Made by a program: the position numbers and the translations under genes
Notes under the pieces: generated by a model
Database searches by the model: none
What the model saw: the letters and a program-made list of their open reading frames with translations, nothing else
Told to the model about the DNA's origin: nothing
Source of the DNA: Arthrobacter sp. ISL-30
Lineage (GTDB): Bacteria; Actinomycetota; Actinomycetes; Actinomycetales; Micrococcaceae
DNA: 64,000 nucleotides
NCBI RefSeq assembly: GCF_018613855.1
Contig: NZ_JAGGPK010000026.1
Location: forward strand, 1-64,000
Direction: 5' to 3'
Shown here: positions 1 to 8,030 of the stretch, piece after piece
Layout: each line of letters starts with the position of its first letter
How positions within the stretch are numbered: position 1 is the first letter of the stretch

Positions 1-43
1 AACCCCAGCCAACCGGCTCAACGAACTGCTGCTGGCAGCCTAA
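1..43 (+). CDS. possible C-terminal end of a forward gene cut by the window edge
   Basis: The first 43 bases hold an open frame starting at base 2 that ends in TAA at 41-43 and would encode a short Leu/Ala-rich C-terminus (NRLNELLLAA). Only about 13 codons are visible, so the family cannot be recognised. A forward gene ending here would converge on the reverse RDD gene, with an inverted repeat in between, which is a normal arrangement. The frame could equally be chance in GC-rich DNA. Confidence 0.3.
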   Translation, partial: TPANRLNELLLAA

Positions 44-65
44 ACCCCAGCGTTGCCCCGACTAC

Positions 66-110
66 TTGACTCCGCCCGCCCATAGCGACAACTACTGCCA
101 GCCAGTTGGG
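66..110. repeat. degenerate copy of a hairpin repeat also found at 40066-40127
   Basis: Bases 85-110 (CGACAACTACTGCCAGCCAG, then TTGGGT) closely match 40104-40130 in the long hairpin between two convergent genes. The shared core is GCCAGTTGGGT preceded by a CAACT..CTGC block. The left arm is poorly conserved here. It lies just past the stop codon of the RDD gene, so it may be a worn terminator-type element. Confidence 0.4.
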
Positions 111-115
111 TGAGA

Positions 116-913
116 TTAGGAAAACGGCAGCCGGTTGAGTCTTTCGCCGAGGCGGGCATTGCGCGCCTCGGCCTGCTTGAGCCGCTCGAAATCACGACGC
201 CGCCGCTCTCCCAGTACCGCCCACAGGTAATCCTCAGGCGTTGTCCCGGGCGGGGGCGGAGGAGCCACGTAGGCGGAAAGTTCGGAGGCAAGGGTCGCTG
301 CCATGCCGGCACGGGACACCGGTGCCATTCGGCTGGACTGCTGGATGAACTGCGTCGCACGCCTTGCCACCCCGTCCGGAATACGGCCGAAATCTGCCAG
401 TGAGACCCAGGGTTGCAGGTATGGCGGAACAACCGCCAGCACCAGGGGCCGGGACGGCACACGTTGCCGCAATGAGTAGGTTCCTGCGGCGATGTCCCCT
501 AGTCGCTTGCACTTGTCATTGAAAAGCGCGACGGCGATGGCGAGGCCGCCAAACGTCAAATAGATCTCAACGAAGCCGATCAGGCCTCGGATCACGGCAT
601 GACGGAAGCGGATGGAACCGCCGTCGTCCCTCACAATGCGCAGGCCCGTAGCCAGCTTGCCCAAAGAACGGCCGCGGCTCAGGGTCTCTACCGCAACGGG
701 CAGGACCACGAACGAGAACACGACGCTGACCAGTACCAGCGCCCTGAGCGCCGCCTCGTCGAGGCTGCCGGATGCCGAGTCAATCAGGATCAGCAAGCCG
801 ATCAGGACTGCCACACTCGTGAGGACATCCAGGATGAGGCCCAGTGCACGGGAGCCGAACGACGCTGGTCGAAGCTCGAGGACCACGGCCTCGCCGGTGA
901 TGATCGAACTCAA
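116..913 (-). CDS. RDD family membrane protein
   Basis: About 265 aa. The RDD domain begins near residue 10 (RPASFGSRALGLILDVL, with the conserved Arg and Asp of the first helix) and has three hydrophobic segments near residues 25-45, 60-80 and 120-145. A roughly 100-residue cytoplasmic tail follows, with a PPPPP stretch and a basic, helix-prone end. I chose the TTG at 913 because a strong Shine-Dalgarno (GGGAGG) sits 5 nt upstream. The longer frame to 1171 would overlap the divergent SpoIIM gene. RDD proteins are poorly defined; some are implicated in ion/solute exchange. Pairing with a divergent SpoIIM-like gene is a common actinobacterial arrangement. Confidence 0.82.
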   Translation of the reverse strand: MSSIITGEAVVLELRPASFGSRALGLILDVLTSVAVLIGLLILIDSASGSLDEAALRALVLVSVVFSFVVLPVAVETLSRGRSLGKLATGLRIVRDDGGSIRFRHAVIRGLIGFVEIYLTFGGLAIAVALFNDKCKRLGDIAAGTYSLRQRVPSRPLVLAVVPPYLQPWVSLADFGRIPDGVARRATQFIQQSSRMAPVSRAGMAATLASELSAYVAPPPPPGTTPEDYLWAVLGERRRRDFERLKQAEARNARLGERLNRLPFS

Positions 914-1027
914 GCGACCTCCCTCTCCTGGGCTTCTTCCGGGCTGGTTCTGCGCGCTCCGCGTGTCGGTTGGCTGCTCCTGCCGCCGCCTGAAGTCTAA
1001 CCCCGGGAGTTGGCGACCGGCAGGGGC

Positions 1028-1033
1028 TAGGGT
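1028..1033 (+). promoter_or_regulatory. predicted -10 box (TAGGGT) for a leaderless spoIIM-like transcript
   Basis: TAGGGT lies exactly 6 nt before the GTG at 1040, so transcription would start on or next to the start codon. No Shine-Dalgarno is visible. The same geometry recurs at several genes in this window. Confidence 0.5.
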
Positions 1034-1039
1034 AGTGCC

Positions 1040-2032
1040 GTGGATATCGATGCGTTCTCCGCGGTCAACGGGGACAAGTGGGCACGGCTGCACGAACTGG
1101 CGCACAAGGGCAGGCTCGACGGCGCAGAGACGGACGAGCTGCTGCGCCTGTACCAGGCGGCGTCCTCCCATCTGTCCTTGCTACGCTCCGTGGCCCCCGA
1201 GGGCTACCTCTCAGCCACCTTGTCCGCAACCCTCGCCCAGGCGCGGACGCGATTCACCGGCGCACGGTCCAACTTCATGGAGGACGTGGCGCGCTTCTTT
1301 GCCGCCTCGCTGCCGGCAGCGTTCTACCGCCTGCGTTGGATGACATTGTGGTGCGGACTCGCCTTCTGCCTTGTGGCGACGGCGTACGCGCTGTGGATCG
1401 GAACCTCACCCGACGCCCTCCGGGCGCTGGCCAGCGACGCCACGATCCGCCGCTACGTTGAGGAAGACTTCATCGATTACTACTCGGAAAATCCCGCAGC
1501 ATCATTCGCCGGAGCGGTGTGGACCAACAACGCGTGGATTGCGGCGCAGGCGGTGGCCCTGGGGATCACCGGATTCTGGGTACCCATGGTGCTGTTGATG
1601 AACGCCCAGGGAGTGGGGATTGCTGCCGGCATTTTCACCGCGACGGACAAGCTGGATGTCTTCTTCAGCTACATCCTTCCCCACGGCCTCATGGAGCTGA
1701 CAGCCGTATTTATCGCCTCGGCGGCAGGGCTGCGGATCTTCTGGGCCATGGTGTCCCCGGGCCCGCGTCGCCGCAGCCGCGCCGTCGCCGATGAGGGCCG
1801 GTCCCTCATTACAGTCGCGCTGGGCCTGGTGCTGGTCCTGTTTGTTTCCGGACTGGTGGAGGCCTTCGTCACTCCGTCTCCCTTGCCTGTCTGGGCAAAA
1901 CTCGCCATCGGCGCAGCCGTGCTGGCGGCGTACTGGGTCTACACGCTGGCCTTGGGCGGCAAGGCCTACAGGTCCGGGGAGCGCGGCGACCTGGATGCCA
2001 ACGATGCCGGCTACGGCGAAATCGCCGCGTAA
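1040..2032 (+). CDS. stage II sporulation protein M-like integral membrane protein (SpoIIM/DUF95)
   Basis: 330 aa with a GTG start. A soluble N-terminal segment of about 100 residues (including LLRLYQAASSHLSLLRS, typical of the family) is followed by five hydrophobic helices near residues 105-127, 170-190, 200-225, 255-275 and 285-305. The family is named after a Bacillus sporulation protein, but these bacteria do not sporulate. In actinobacteria the gene usually occurs beside RDD and MoxR/DUF58 genes, as it does here with the divergent RDD gene. Role unknown; membrane or envelope remodelling is a guess. The family assignment is firm. Confidence 0.85.
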   Translation: MDIDAFSAVNGDKWARLHELAHKGRLDGAETDELLRLYQAASSHLSLLRSVAPEGYLSATLSATLAQARTRFTGARSNFMEDVARFFAASLPAAFYRLRWMTLWCGLAFCLVATAYALWIGTSPDALRALASDATIRRYVEEDFIDYYSENPAASFAGAVWTNNAWIAAQAVALGITGFWVPMVLLMNAQGVGIAAGIFTATDKLDVFFSYILPHGLMELTAVFIASAAGLRIFWAMVSPGPRRRSRAVADEGRSLITVALGLVLVLFVSGLVEAFVTPSPLPVWAKLAIGAAVLAAYWVYTLALGGKAYRSGERGDLDANDAGYGEIAA

Positions 2033-2178
2033 CGCAGCTTACGGATCGGTTGCAATGTGGCCACGGGCGGGGTGGCTCCTCGAATCCGCCGGACCCCGGA
2101 CGGTAGGCTCGAAACAGAGACATTGCGCCGGTTGACCGATGACAGGCCGCGCACGACGCCGACGGAAGTGAAGCCGAA

Positions 2179-3294
2179 GTGAGTGAGAGAAACCCAAGAC
2201 CGAAGGACCCGGAACAGGATCTCCACGCCGATGGAGATGAGCCGGCCTTCGAATGGATGACGCCCTCAAGAAAGGGAAGCCGCCCGACGGGCAGCGACCC
2301 AGAGCCGTCGAACACCTCTCCGGCGAACGCCTCTCCGGCGAACACCAAGGCAAAAGAAGCTTCTCCCGCCCCGCGGACCGCGCCGGCCACTGAGGCCTAT
2401 CCTTCCCAGCCGGAAACCCGTGCAGACCGCAAGGCGGCCGAGGCCACGGGCGCTGCAAATGGCGGCTCCTACTTCGAGCCGCTGCCTACTTCCGCCCTCC
2501 ACGTTCGTCCGCCGGACGCCGAAGTGCAACGCAGGCAGGCCGAACGCGACTCCGCCCTCAGGGCGAAACCCGTGCTTCCGAGGGTCTTCCAGGTCCTCCT
2601 GGCGGTGTTCTTTCCCGTCGTGCTCCTCGTGCTGGCCGTGCGCGCGGTAACCAGCCCACTGTTCCTGTGGGTGGAATACAACCGTCCGGGCTTCCCGGGC
2701 GACGGCTACGGCTTCAGCACCGATGACCGGATGACCTACGGCTCCTATGCAGTGGATTACCTGAGCAACTGGGCCGGTCCGCGTTACCTTGGCGACCTCA
2801 TGAATCGCAACGGCGATCCGCTGTTCAAGGACGGGGAGGTCGCGCACATGGCTGACGTGAAGCTGGTCATCCTCTCGTCCTTTGGCGCCGGGGCCTTGCT
2901 GCTCCTGCTGGGACTTGTCGCGATCCTGTACCTGCGGAAGCGGAGCCGCGGAGGCGTCCGCCGCGGCCTGTTTGCCGGCTCGATCGTGACGCTAGTGATC
3001 ATCGTCGCCCTGGCCACCCTCGCACTCCTTGGCTGGCAGCAGTTCTTCACTGAGTTTCACCGGATCTTCTTTGCCAGTGGCACCTGGACGTTCGCCCTGG
3101 AAGATACCCTGATCCGCCTGTTCCCGGGCCAATTCTGGGTCGACGCCGGCATCGCCATCGCGGCCCTTGTCCTGATCGCCGCCGTGGTGACTCTCGTCCT
3201 GACCTGGCCTACCCGCCGTCGTCGGGGAATCCTGCCTGACGAAGCTGCCGGCAAAGACGGTGCCACCCGTCAGGCAGCGGGGGAAACGGCGTAG
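2179..3294 (+). CDS. DUF1461 (TIGR01906) family integral membrane protein
   Basis: 371 aa with a GTG start and a weak GGAAGTGA upstream. The first roughly 130 residues are a low-complexity, Pro/Ser/Ala/Glu-rich cytoplasmic tail containing a short internal repeat (SPANASPANTK). Four transmembrane helices follow near 135-158, 235-255, 268-288 and 325-348, with an extracytoplasmic loop after helix 1 carrying the family-typical DDRMTYGSYAVDYLSN segment. The function of the family is unknown. Its last 25 bp overlap the convergent acyl-CoA synthetase gene. A TAGGCT hexamer at 2103-2108 could be its -10 box. Confidence 0.8.
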   Translation: MSERNPRPKDPEQDLHADGDEPAFEWMTPSRKGSRPTGSDPEPSNTSPANASPANTKAKEASPAPRTAPATEAYPSQPETRADRKAAEATGAANGGSYFEPLPTSALHVRPPDAEVQRRQAERDSALRAKPVLPRVFQVLLAVFFPVVLLVLAVRAVTSPLFLWVEYNRPGFPGDGYGFSTDDRMTYGSYAVDYLSNWAGPRYLGDLMNRNGDPLFKDGEVAHMADVKLVILSSFGAGALLLLLGLVAILYLRKRSRGGVRRGLFAGSIVTLVIIVALATLALLGWQQFFTEFHRIFFASGTWTFALEDTLIRLFPGQFWVDAGIAIAALVLIAAVVTLVLTWPTRRRRGILPDEAAGKDGATRQAAGETA

Positions 3295-5114
3295 AGCTTT
3301 TCGATTTCCTCCGCGAACGACTCGACGACCGCCGCGCGCTTGACCTTGAGCGACGGGGTAAGGTGTCCCGACTCGACGCTGAAGCCTGCGTCGAGCAGCG
3401 CGAAGCTCCGGATCGATTCCGCCGCGGAGACGTGCCGGTTGGCCTGATCCACGGCTGACTGCACAGCCTCCCTGACGGCGGGATGGTCCTTCGCGTCAGT
3501 GGGCGTGAGCATCGGAACTCCGCGCTCGGCGCACCACAGCTCGAGTCCTTCCGGGTCCAGGTCGACGAGGGCGGCCACGAAAGGCCTGTCTTCTCCGACT
3601 ACGACGACGTTCGCCACCAGGGGGTGCTCCCGCACCGCCTCTTCGAGCGGGGCCGGCGCAACGTTCTTGCCCCCGGCCGTGACCAGGATGTCCTTCTTGC
3701 GGCCCGTGATGGTGAGGAAGCCATGCTCATCAAGTTCGCCGAGGTCGCCGGTGCGGAAGAATCCGTCGGTGAACGCTTCCGCCGTCGCCGCCTCATTCGC
3801 GTGATAGCCCTTGAAGACACCTATGCCCTTGACCAGGACTTCACCGTCGTCGGCCACGCGGATGGTGGTTCCGGGCAGGGGAATTCCCACGCTGCCCACC
3901 CGTGTCATGGCCGGCGTGTTGACCGTGCACGGAGCTGTCGTTTCCGTCAGGCCGTAGCCTTCCAGGACGGGTATGCCGGCCCCGGCGAAGAAGTGCGCTT
4001 CACGGGGGCCCAGGCGGCTTGCTCCGGAGACCGCGAAGCCCAGGACGCCGCCGAAGACGGCGTGGAGCCGGGGGTACACCAGCTTCCCGAAGACGGCGTG
4101 CCGGGCGGCGGCCAGCCATCCCGGGCCGTGTCCTTCCCCGCGCCGGGCACGGTCGCTGGCCTTGGAATATTCGATGGCGGCTCCGGCCGCGGCCGCGAAC
4201 AGGCGGGTTTTTCCGGCCAACAAGGCCTTGTGGGCTGCCCCGGCATAGACCTTCTCGAAAATCCGGGGCACCGCCAGGAGGAAGGTTGGCTTGAAGGTGC
4301 GGAGGTCTGCCAGCAGGCCGTCGGCACCGGCAGTGTGCCCAACCGTGGCTCCAGCAGTCAGGCACACTACCTGTACGGCCCGGGCCAGCACATGGGCGAG
4401 CGGGAGGAACATCAGGGTCCGTGCCCCTGGCTGCAGCAGCAGCTCTGGCAGGAACGGAATGACGTTCCTGGCGATCAGGACGAAATTTCCGTGCGTGATT
4501 TCGCAGCCCTTGGGCTTGCCGGTTGTTCCGGACGTGTAGACGATCGAGGCGACCTCGGCCAGGCCTGCACTGGTGCGCTGGCGTTCAAGTTCGGCGTCGG
4601 AGATTCCGCGTCCTGCGGCGGCCAGGCTTGCCAGGTTCGGCGCGGCGCCGTGATTGTCCATGCGGACGACGGGCATGGGACCTTTCCCCAGCACTTGCGA
4701 GTGGGCAAGGACGTCCCGGACGAGCCGTTCCTTGTCGGAGCCCTCGACGAAGACCCTGCGCGCCCCGGAGTCGAGCAGGATCCATTCGATCTGGCTGGCG
4801 GACGACGTCTCATAGACAGGGACCGTGACCCCGCCGGCAAACCAGATGGCGAAGTCAACCAAAGTCCATTCGTAGCTCGTCGGCGACAAGACGGCCACGG
4901 CGTCCCCCGGGGAAAGTCCGCCCGCGATCAGTCCCTTTGCCAGGGCCGTCACTTCGGCAACAAAGCGGTACGTGCTGACATTGCTCCAGCCGTTGACGGT
5001 CCGGCGGGCGTAGAGCACATGATGGGGATCCTTGGCGCATCGTTCCATCAGTAGCTCTGTCACGTTGCTGTTGTTGTCGGCGTCGACCAGGAGCTCTGTG
5101 CTTGCTTCCCTCAC
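3270..5114 (-). CDS. long-chain fatty-acid--CoA ligase (AMP-dependent synthetase)
   Basis: 614 aa. It activates fatty acids to acyl-CoA through an acyl-adenylate. Adenylate-forming signatures occur in order: IVYTSGTTGKPKG (phosphate-binding loop), GYGLTETTAP, FRTGDLGE and the hinge-region TGRKKDILVTAGGKNVAP with the catalytic Lys near the C-terminus. The length fits the FAA1/FadD15 group. The GTG start at 5114 has AAAGGA about 11 nt upstream. The 3' end overlaps the convergent DUF1461 gene by 25 bp. The PMT gene lies just upstream on the same strand (19-bp gap), so the two could be cotranscribed. Chain-length preference cannot be read from sequence. Confidence 0.9.
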   Translation of the reverse strand: MREASTELLVDADNNSNVTELLMERCAKDPHHVLYARRTVNGWSNVSTYRFVAEVTALAKGLIAGGLSPGDAVAVLSPTSYEWTLVDFAIWFAGGVTVPVYETSSASQIEWILLDSGARRVFVEGSDKERLVRDVLAHSQVLGKGPMPVVRMDNHGAAPNLASLAAAGRGISDAELERQRTSAGLAEVASIVYTSGTTGKPKGCEITHGNFVLIARNVIPFLPELLLQPGARTLMFLPLAHVLARAVQVVCLTAGATVGHTAGADGLLADLRTFKPTFLLAVPRIFEKVYAGAAHKALLAGKTRLFAAAAGAAIEYSKASDRARRGEGHGPGWLAAARHAVFGKLVYPRLHAVFGGVLGFAVSGASRLGPREAHFFAGAGIPVLEGYGLTETTAPCTVNTPAMTRVGSVGIPLPGTTIRVADDGEVLVKGIGVFKGYHANEAATAEAFTDGFFRTGDLGELDEHGFLTITGRKKDILVTAGGKNVAPAPLEEAVREHPLVANVVVVGEDRPFVAALVDLDPEGLELWCAERGVPMLTPTDAKDHPAVREAVQSAVDQANRHVSAAESIRSFALLDAGFSVESGHLTPSLKVKRAAVVESFAEEIEKLYAVSPAA

Positions 5115-5133
5115 GAAATTTACAGTCCTTTCA

Positions 5134-6855
5134 TCAAATCCAGGAGGGCATCCACATCCTGATCCGCCAGTCCTGGTAGCTAATGACTTCGGCGGTCCAG
5201 ATGGGGTAGAAGAAGGCGGATGCCAGAATCACTGCCATCGTGAACACCGCCACGACATAGAGGCCCGAGCGCCGCCTCCACGGCGGGTCCGTCCGTTTCC
5301 CAAGGACCAGGCCAAGGCCGTAGACCAGGGCCAGGATGAGGAACGGTTCGAAGGCGATGGCATAGAAATAGAACATGGTGCGATCCGGGAACAGGAACCA
5401 CGGCAGGTAGCCTGCAGCGATGCCTGAGAGGATGGCGCCGGCCCGCCAGTCGCGGCGCCCGACCCACCAGAACAGCAGGACCGCGAGGGCCGCCGTCGCG
5501 CCCCACCAAATCAGCGGGTTGCCAACGGACAGGATGGCTGTGGTGCAGTTGCTCAGCTCGCAGCCGGGCGATCCCTGCTTGGGAGATTCATAGAAGAACG
5601 ACGTCGGACGGCCCAGTACCAGCCAGCTCCAGGCACTGGCCTCGTAGGGGTGGTCCGAAGTGAGGCCCTGGTGGAACTTGTAGGCCTCAAGGTGATAGTG
5701 GGCGAGGGACCTGACGGAGTCCGGCAGCCAGTCCCACATGCCGGAGGGATTGCTCGCTGCCCACTGGCGATAGTAGGCATCCTTGGACAGGAACCACCCG
5801 GTCCAGCTTGCGCCATAGACCAGCACCGCGACTGGCACCACGCTCAGGAACGCGGGAATTCCATCCTTGATGATCCCGGCAGTGCGCCAGGAGCGGATTC
5901 CCGCTATCCGGCGCGCGCTGAGGTCCCACAATACGGTCATCAGGCCGAAGGCTGCGAGGAAGAACAAGCCGGACCACTTGGTGCCGATCGCGAGTCCCAT
6001 GCATACCCCGGCTGCGATCCGCCACCACCGGACGCCCAGCCAGGGACCGGATACCAAGCTGCCGGCAGGGGGACGGCCGTCCGGTGAAGCACCGGCGATC
6101 GTTGCCAGCCGGAGCGCGAGGCGCCGCCGTCCGTCGTCGCGGTCCAGGAGTAGGGCGCCGAACGCTGCCAGCAGCCAAAACATGAGGAAGATGTCCAGCA
6201 GGGACGTCCGGGACATCACCAGGTGGTGCCCGTCCACTGCCAGCAAAAGCCCGGCGAGGGCGCCGAGGATATGGGACCGGAAGAGCTTCTGGGCAAAGAG
6301 GGCGAGCAGGAAGATGGAGAGCGTGCCAGCCAGCGCGGCACCGAACCTCCAGCCGAAGGGGTTGTCCGGGCCGAAAAGCCACATCCCGAAAGCAATCATC
6401 CATTTGCCCACCGGAGGATGGACGACGTATTCGGGGCTGTCCAGCAGGACCGTGGGATTGCCCGCGTTGAAGGATTCGTTAGCCTTCTCCGGCCAGCTCC
6501 GCTCGTAGCCGCTCACCAGGTACGAGTAGGCGTCCTTGACGTAATATGTTTCGTCGAACACGAGGCTGCGCGGAGTGTCCAGCCGCACGAAGCGAAGGAC
6601 GCCGCCGATCGTTGCCGTGAGGACGGGAATCAGCCAGAACCAGATGCGGAGCGACGGCGAATAGTCGCGCCAGCTGTGGATTCCGCCGAGAAGCCGGCTG
6701 CGGAGGGACTCGGCGGTGAAGGCCGTGGAGGGCGCCTGGATCCAGTCGTGGCCTTCGAGGCTTCGAGCCTTTGTGGCGGTGACGGCGGCAACCTCGGGTT
6801 CCGCCGGAGCCACGGCGGTCGCGGTTTTGTCGGGACTGAGGAAAGACCGGGTCAC
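5134..6855 (-). CDS. dolichyl-phosphate-mannose--protein mannosyltransferase (PMT, GT39)
   Basis: 573 aa polytopic membrane enzyme that transfers mannose from polyprenyl-phosphomannose to Ser/Thr of proteins exported across the membrane. A soluble N-terminal tail (about 60 residues) precedes the first helix. The catalytic acidic pair is in LVFDETYYVKDAYSYL in the first extracytoplasmic loop, followed by around ten hydrophobic segments and a second periplasmic loop with the PMT C-terminal domain. It is divergent from rsmI, a conserved actinobacterial arrangement. The GTG start sits 6 nt after TAGCAT (6867-6862, reverse strand), predicting a leaderless message. Confidence 0.92.
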   Translation of the reverse strand: MTRSFLSPDKTATAVAPAEPEVAAVTATKARSLEGHDWIQAPSTAFTAESLRSRLLGGIHSWRDYSPSLRIWFWLIPVLTATIGGVLRFVRLDTPRSLVFDETYYVKDAYSYLVSGYERSWPEKANESFNAGNPTVLLDSPEYVVHPPVGKWMIAFGMWLFGPDNPFGWRFGAALAGTLSIFLLALFAQKLFRSHILGALAGLLLAVDGHHLVMSRTSLLDIFLMFWLLAAFGALLLDRDDGRRRLALRLATIAGASPDGRPPAGSLVSGPWLGVRWWRIAAGVCMGLAIGTKWSGLFFLAAFGLMTVLWDLSARRIAGIRSWRTAGIIKDGIPAFLSVVPVAVLVYGASWTGWFLSKDAYYRQWAASNPSGMWDWLPDSVRSLAHYHLEAYKFHQGLTSDHPYEASAWSWLVLGRPTSFFYESPKQGSPGCELSNCTTAILSVGNPLIWWGATAALAVLLFWWVGRRDWRAGAILSGIAAGYLPWFLFPDRTMFYFYAIAFEPFLILALVYGLGLVLGKRTDPPWRRRSGLYVVAVFTMAVILASAFFYPIWTAEVISYQDWRIRMWMPSWI

Positions 6856-6861
6856 CAGCCC

Positions 6862-6867
6862 ATGCTA
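6862..6867 (-). promoter_or_regulatory. predicted -10 box (TAGCAT) of the PMT gene
   Basis: On the reverse strand TAGCAT is followed by exactly 6 nt (GGGCTG) and then the GTG start at 6855. No Shine-Dalgarno is present, so a leaderless transcript is predicted. Confidence 0.5.
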
Positions 6868-6907
6868 CCGTTTGGCTCTGAAGCCGCTCTGCAGCATGGG
6901 TCTGGCA

Positions 6908-6939
6908 GCATTAGGCTTATTCACCCGGCATTAGGCTTA
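6908..6939 (+). promoter_or_regulatory. direct repeat with two possible -10 boxes upstream of rsmI
   Basis: GCATTAGGCTTA occurs twice, at 6908-6919 and 6928-6939, with a 20-bp period. Each copy holds TAGGCT, a TAnnnT-type -10. The second copy is 6 nt from the GTG at 6944 (leaderless start); the first would give a leader of about 20 nt. Confidence 0.5.
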
Positions 6940-6943
6940 ACGG

Positions 6944-7879
6944 GTGGATGATCAGCAGTCCGATAACGGGCACCCCTACGACGAGCACGCCATCGATACC
7001 GGGACGGGCGAGGCGGGCGGCCCTGAAATCGCTGGAACACCGACGGGGCAAGGGCGAATTATCCTTGCTGCTACGCCAATCGGAAACGTCGGCGACGCGT
7101 CCTCACGGCTGGTTGAGCTCCTGTCGACGGCGGACATCATCGCCGCGGAAGACACCCGCCGCCTGCACCGGCTGGTCCAGGCACTGGGCGTCACTGTCTC
7201 CGGCCGCGTCATCAGCTACCACGAGCACAACGAAGCTACCAAGACCGTTGAGCTCCTTGAGCTGGTCCGTTCCGGAAAAACCATTCTCATGGTTAGCGAT
7301 GCCGGAATGCCTGCGGTGTCCGATCCGGGGTTCAGGCTGGTGGAGGGGGCGGTCGAGGCCGGGCTGACGGTGACTGCAGTGCCTGGCCCGTCGGCCGTCC
7401 TGACCGCGCTGGCGCTGTCCGGCCTTCCCACGGACCGGTTCACGTTTGAAGGGTTCCTGCCGCGTAAGGCCGGGGAACGTAGTGCCAGGCTCGCGGAGCT
7501 GCACGACGAACGCCGAACGATGGTCTTCTTTGAGGCACCGCACCGGCTCGAACCAATGCTGCGCGCCCTGCACGAGCGCTTCGGCCCGGCACGCCGGGCC
7601 GCCGTCTGCCGCGAGCTGACCAAGACGTACGAGGAAGTCCTGCGAGGCTCGTTGCAGGAGCTGCTGCAATGGGCGGAGGGCAACGAGGTCCGGGGCGAGA
7701 TCGCCGTCGTCGTTGCGGGGGCTCCCGCGAAGGAGCCCGGTCGTCCGGAAGACAATGTGGCCGCGGTCAACGAGCTCGTGTCACAGGGAATCCGGCTCAA
7801 GGAAGCCGTTGCGGCGGTGGCCGAGGAGGCCCGGGTGAGCAAGCGCGAGCTGTATTCCGCAGTGCTTGCCGCGCGCTGA
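6944..7879 (+). CDS. rsmI: 16S rRNA (cytidine(1402)-2'-O)-methyltransferase
   Basis: 311 aa. RsmI 2'-O-methylates C1402 in the ribosomal P site of 16S rRNA using S-adenosylmethionine. Tetrapyrrole-methylase-fold motifs are clear: ATPIGNVGDASSR near residue 43, AEDTRRLHRL, VSDAGMPAVSDPG and VPGPSAVLTALALSG. The roughly 40-residue acidic N-terminal extension before the core is longer than in E. coli but common in actinobacteria. The GTG start is supported by the TAGGCT hexamer 6 nt upstream. It is divergent from the PMT gene. Confidence 0.94.
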   Translation: MDDQQSDNGHPYDEHAIDTGTGEAGGPEIAGTPTGQGRIILAATPIGNVGDASSRLVELLSTADIIAAEDTRRLHRLVQALGVTVSGRVISYHEHNEATKTVELLELVRSGKTILMVSDAGMPAVSDPGFRLVEGAVEAGLTVTAVPGPSAVLTALALSGLPTDRFTFEGFLPRKAGERSARLAELHDERRTMVFFEAPHRLEPMLRALHERFGPARRAAVCRELTKTYEEVLRGSLQELLQWAEGNEVRGEIAVVVAGAPAKEPGRPEDNVAAVNELVSQGIRLKEAVAAVAEEARVSKRELYSAVLAAR

Positions 7880-7975
7880 AATGCGTTGTGCAGGTGCACA
7901 GCTAATACCCCGGGCAGTAGTGCGTCGATGCGTAGACACTGGGAAGATCCGGGCAGTACGGTGGCAGTAAATCCA

Positions 7976-7987
7976 GCAAGCACTTGC
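7976..7987. promoter_or_regulatory. small inverted repeat upstream of gabD
   Basis: GCAAG-CA-CTTGC is a perfect 5-bp inverted repeat, about 45 bp before the gabD start, inside a looser palindrome (CAGCAAG..CTTGCCTGCTG). It could be an operator. No regulator is adjacent and nothing else supports it. Confidence 0.25.
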
Positions 7988-8030
7988 CTGCTGTTTCCCT
8001 CCAAGGACACCTACTGACGAAGGAGTCACT

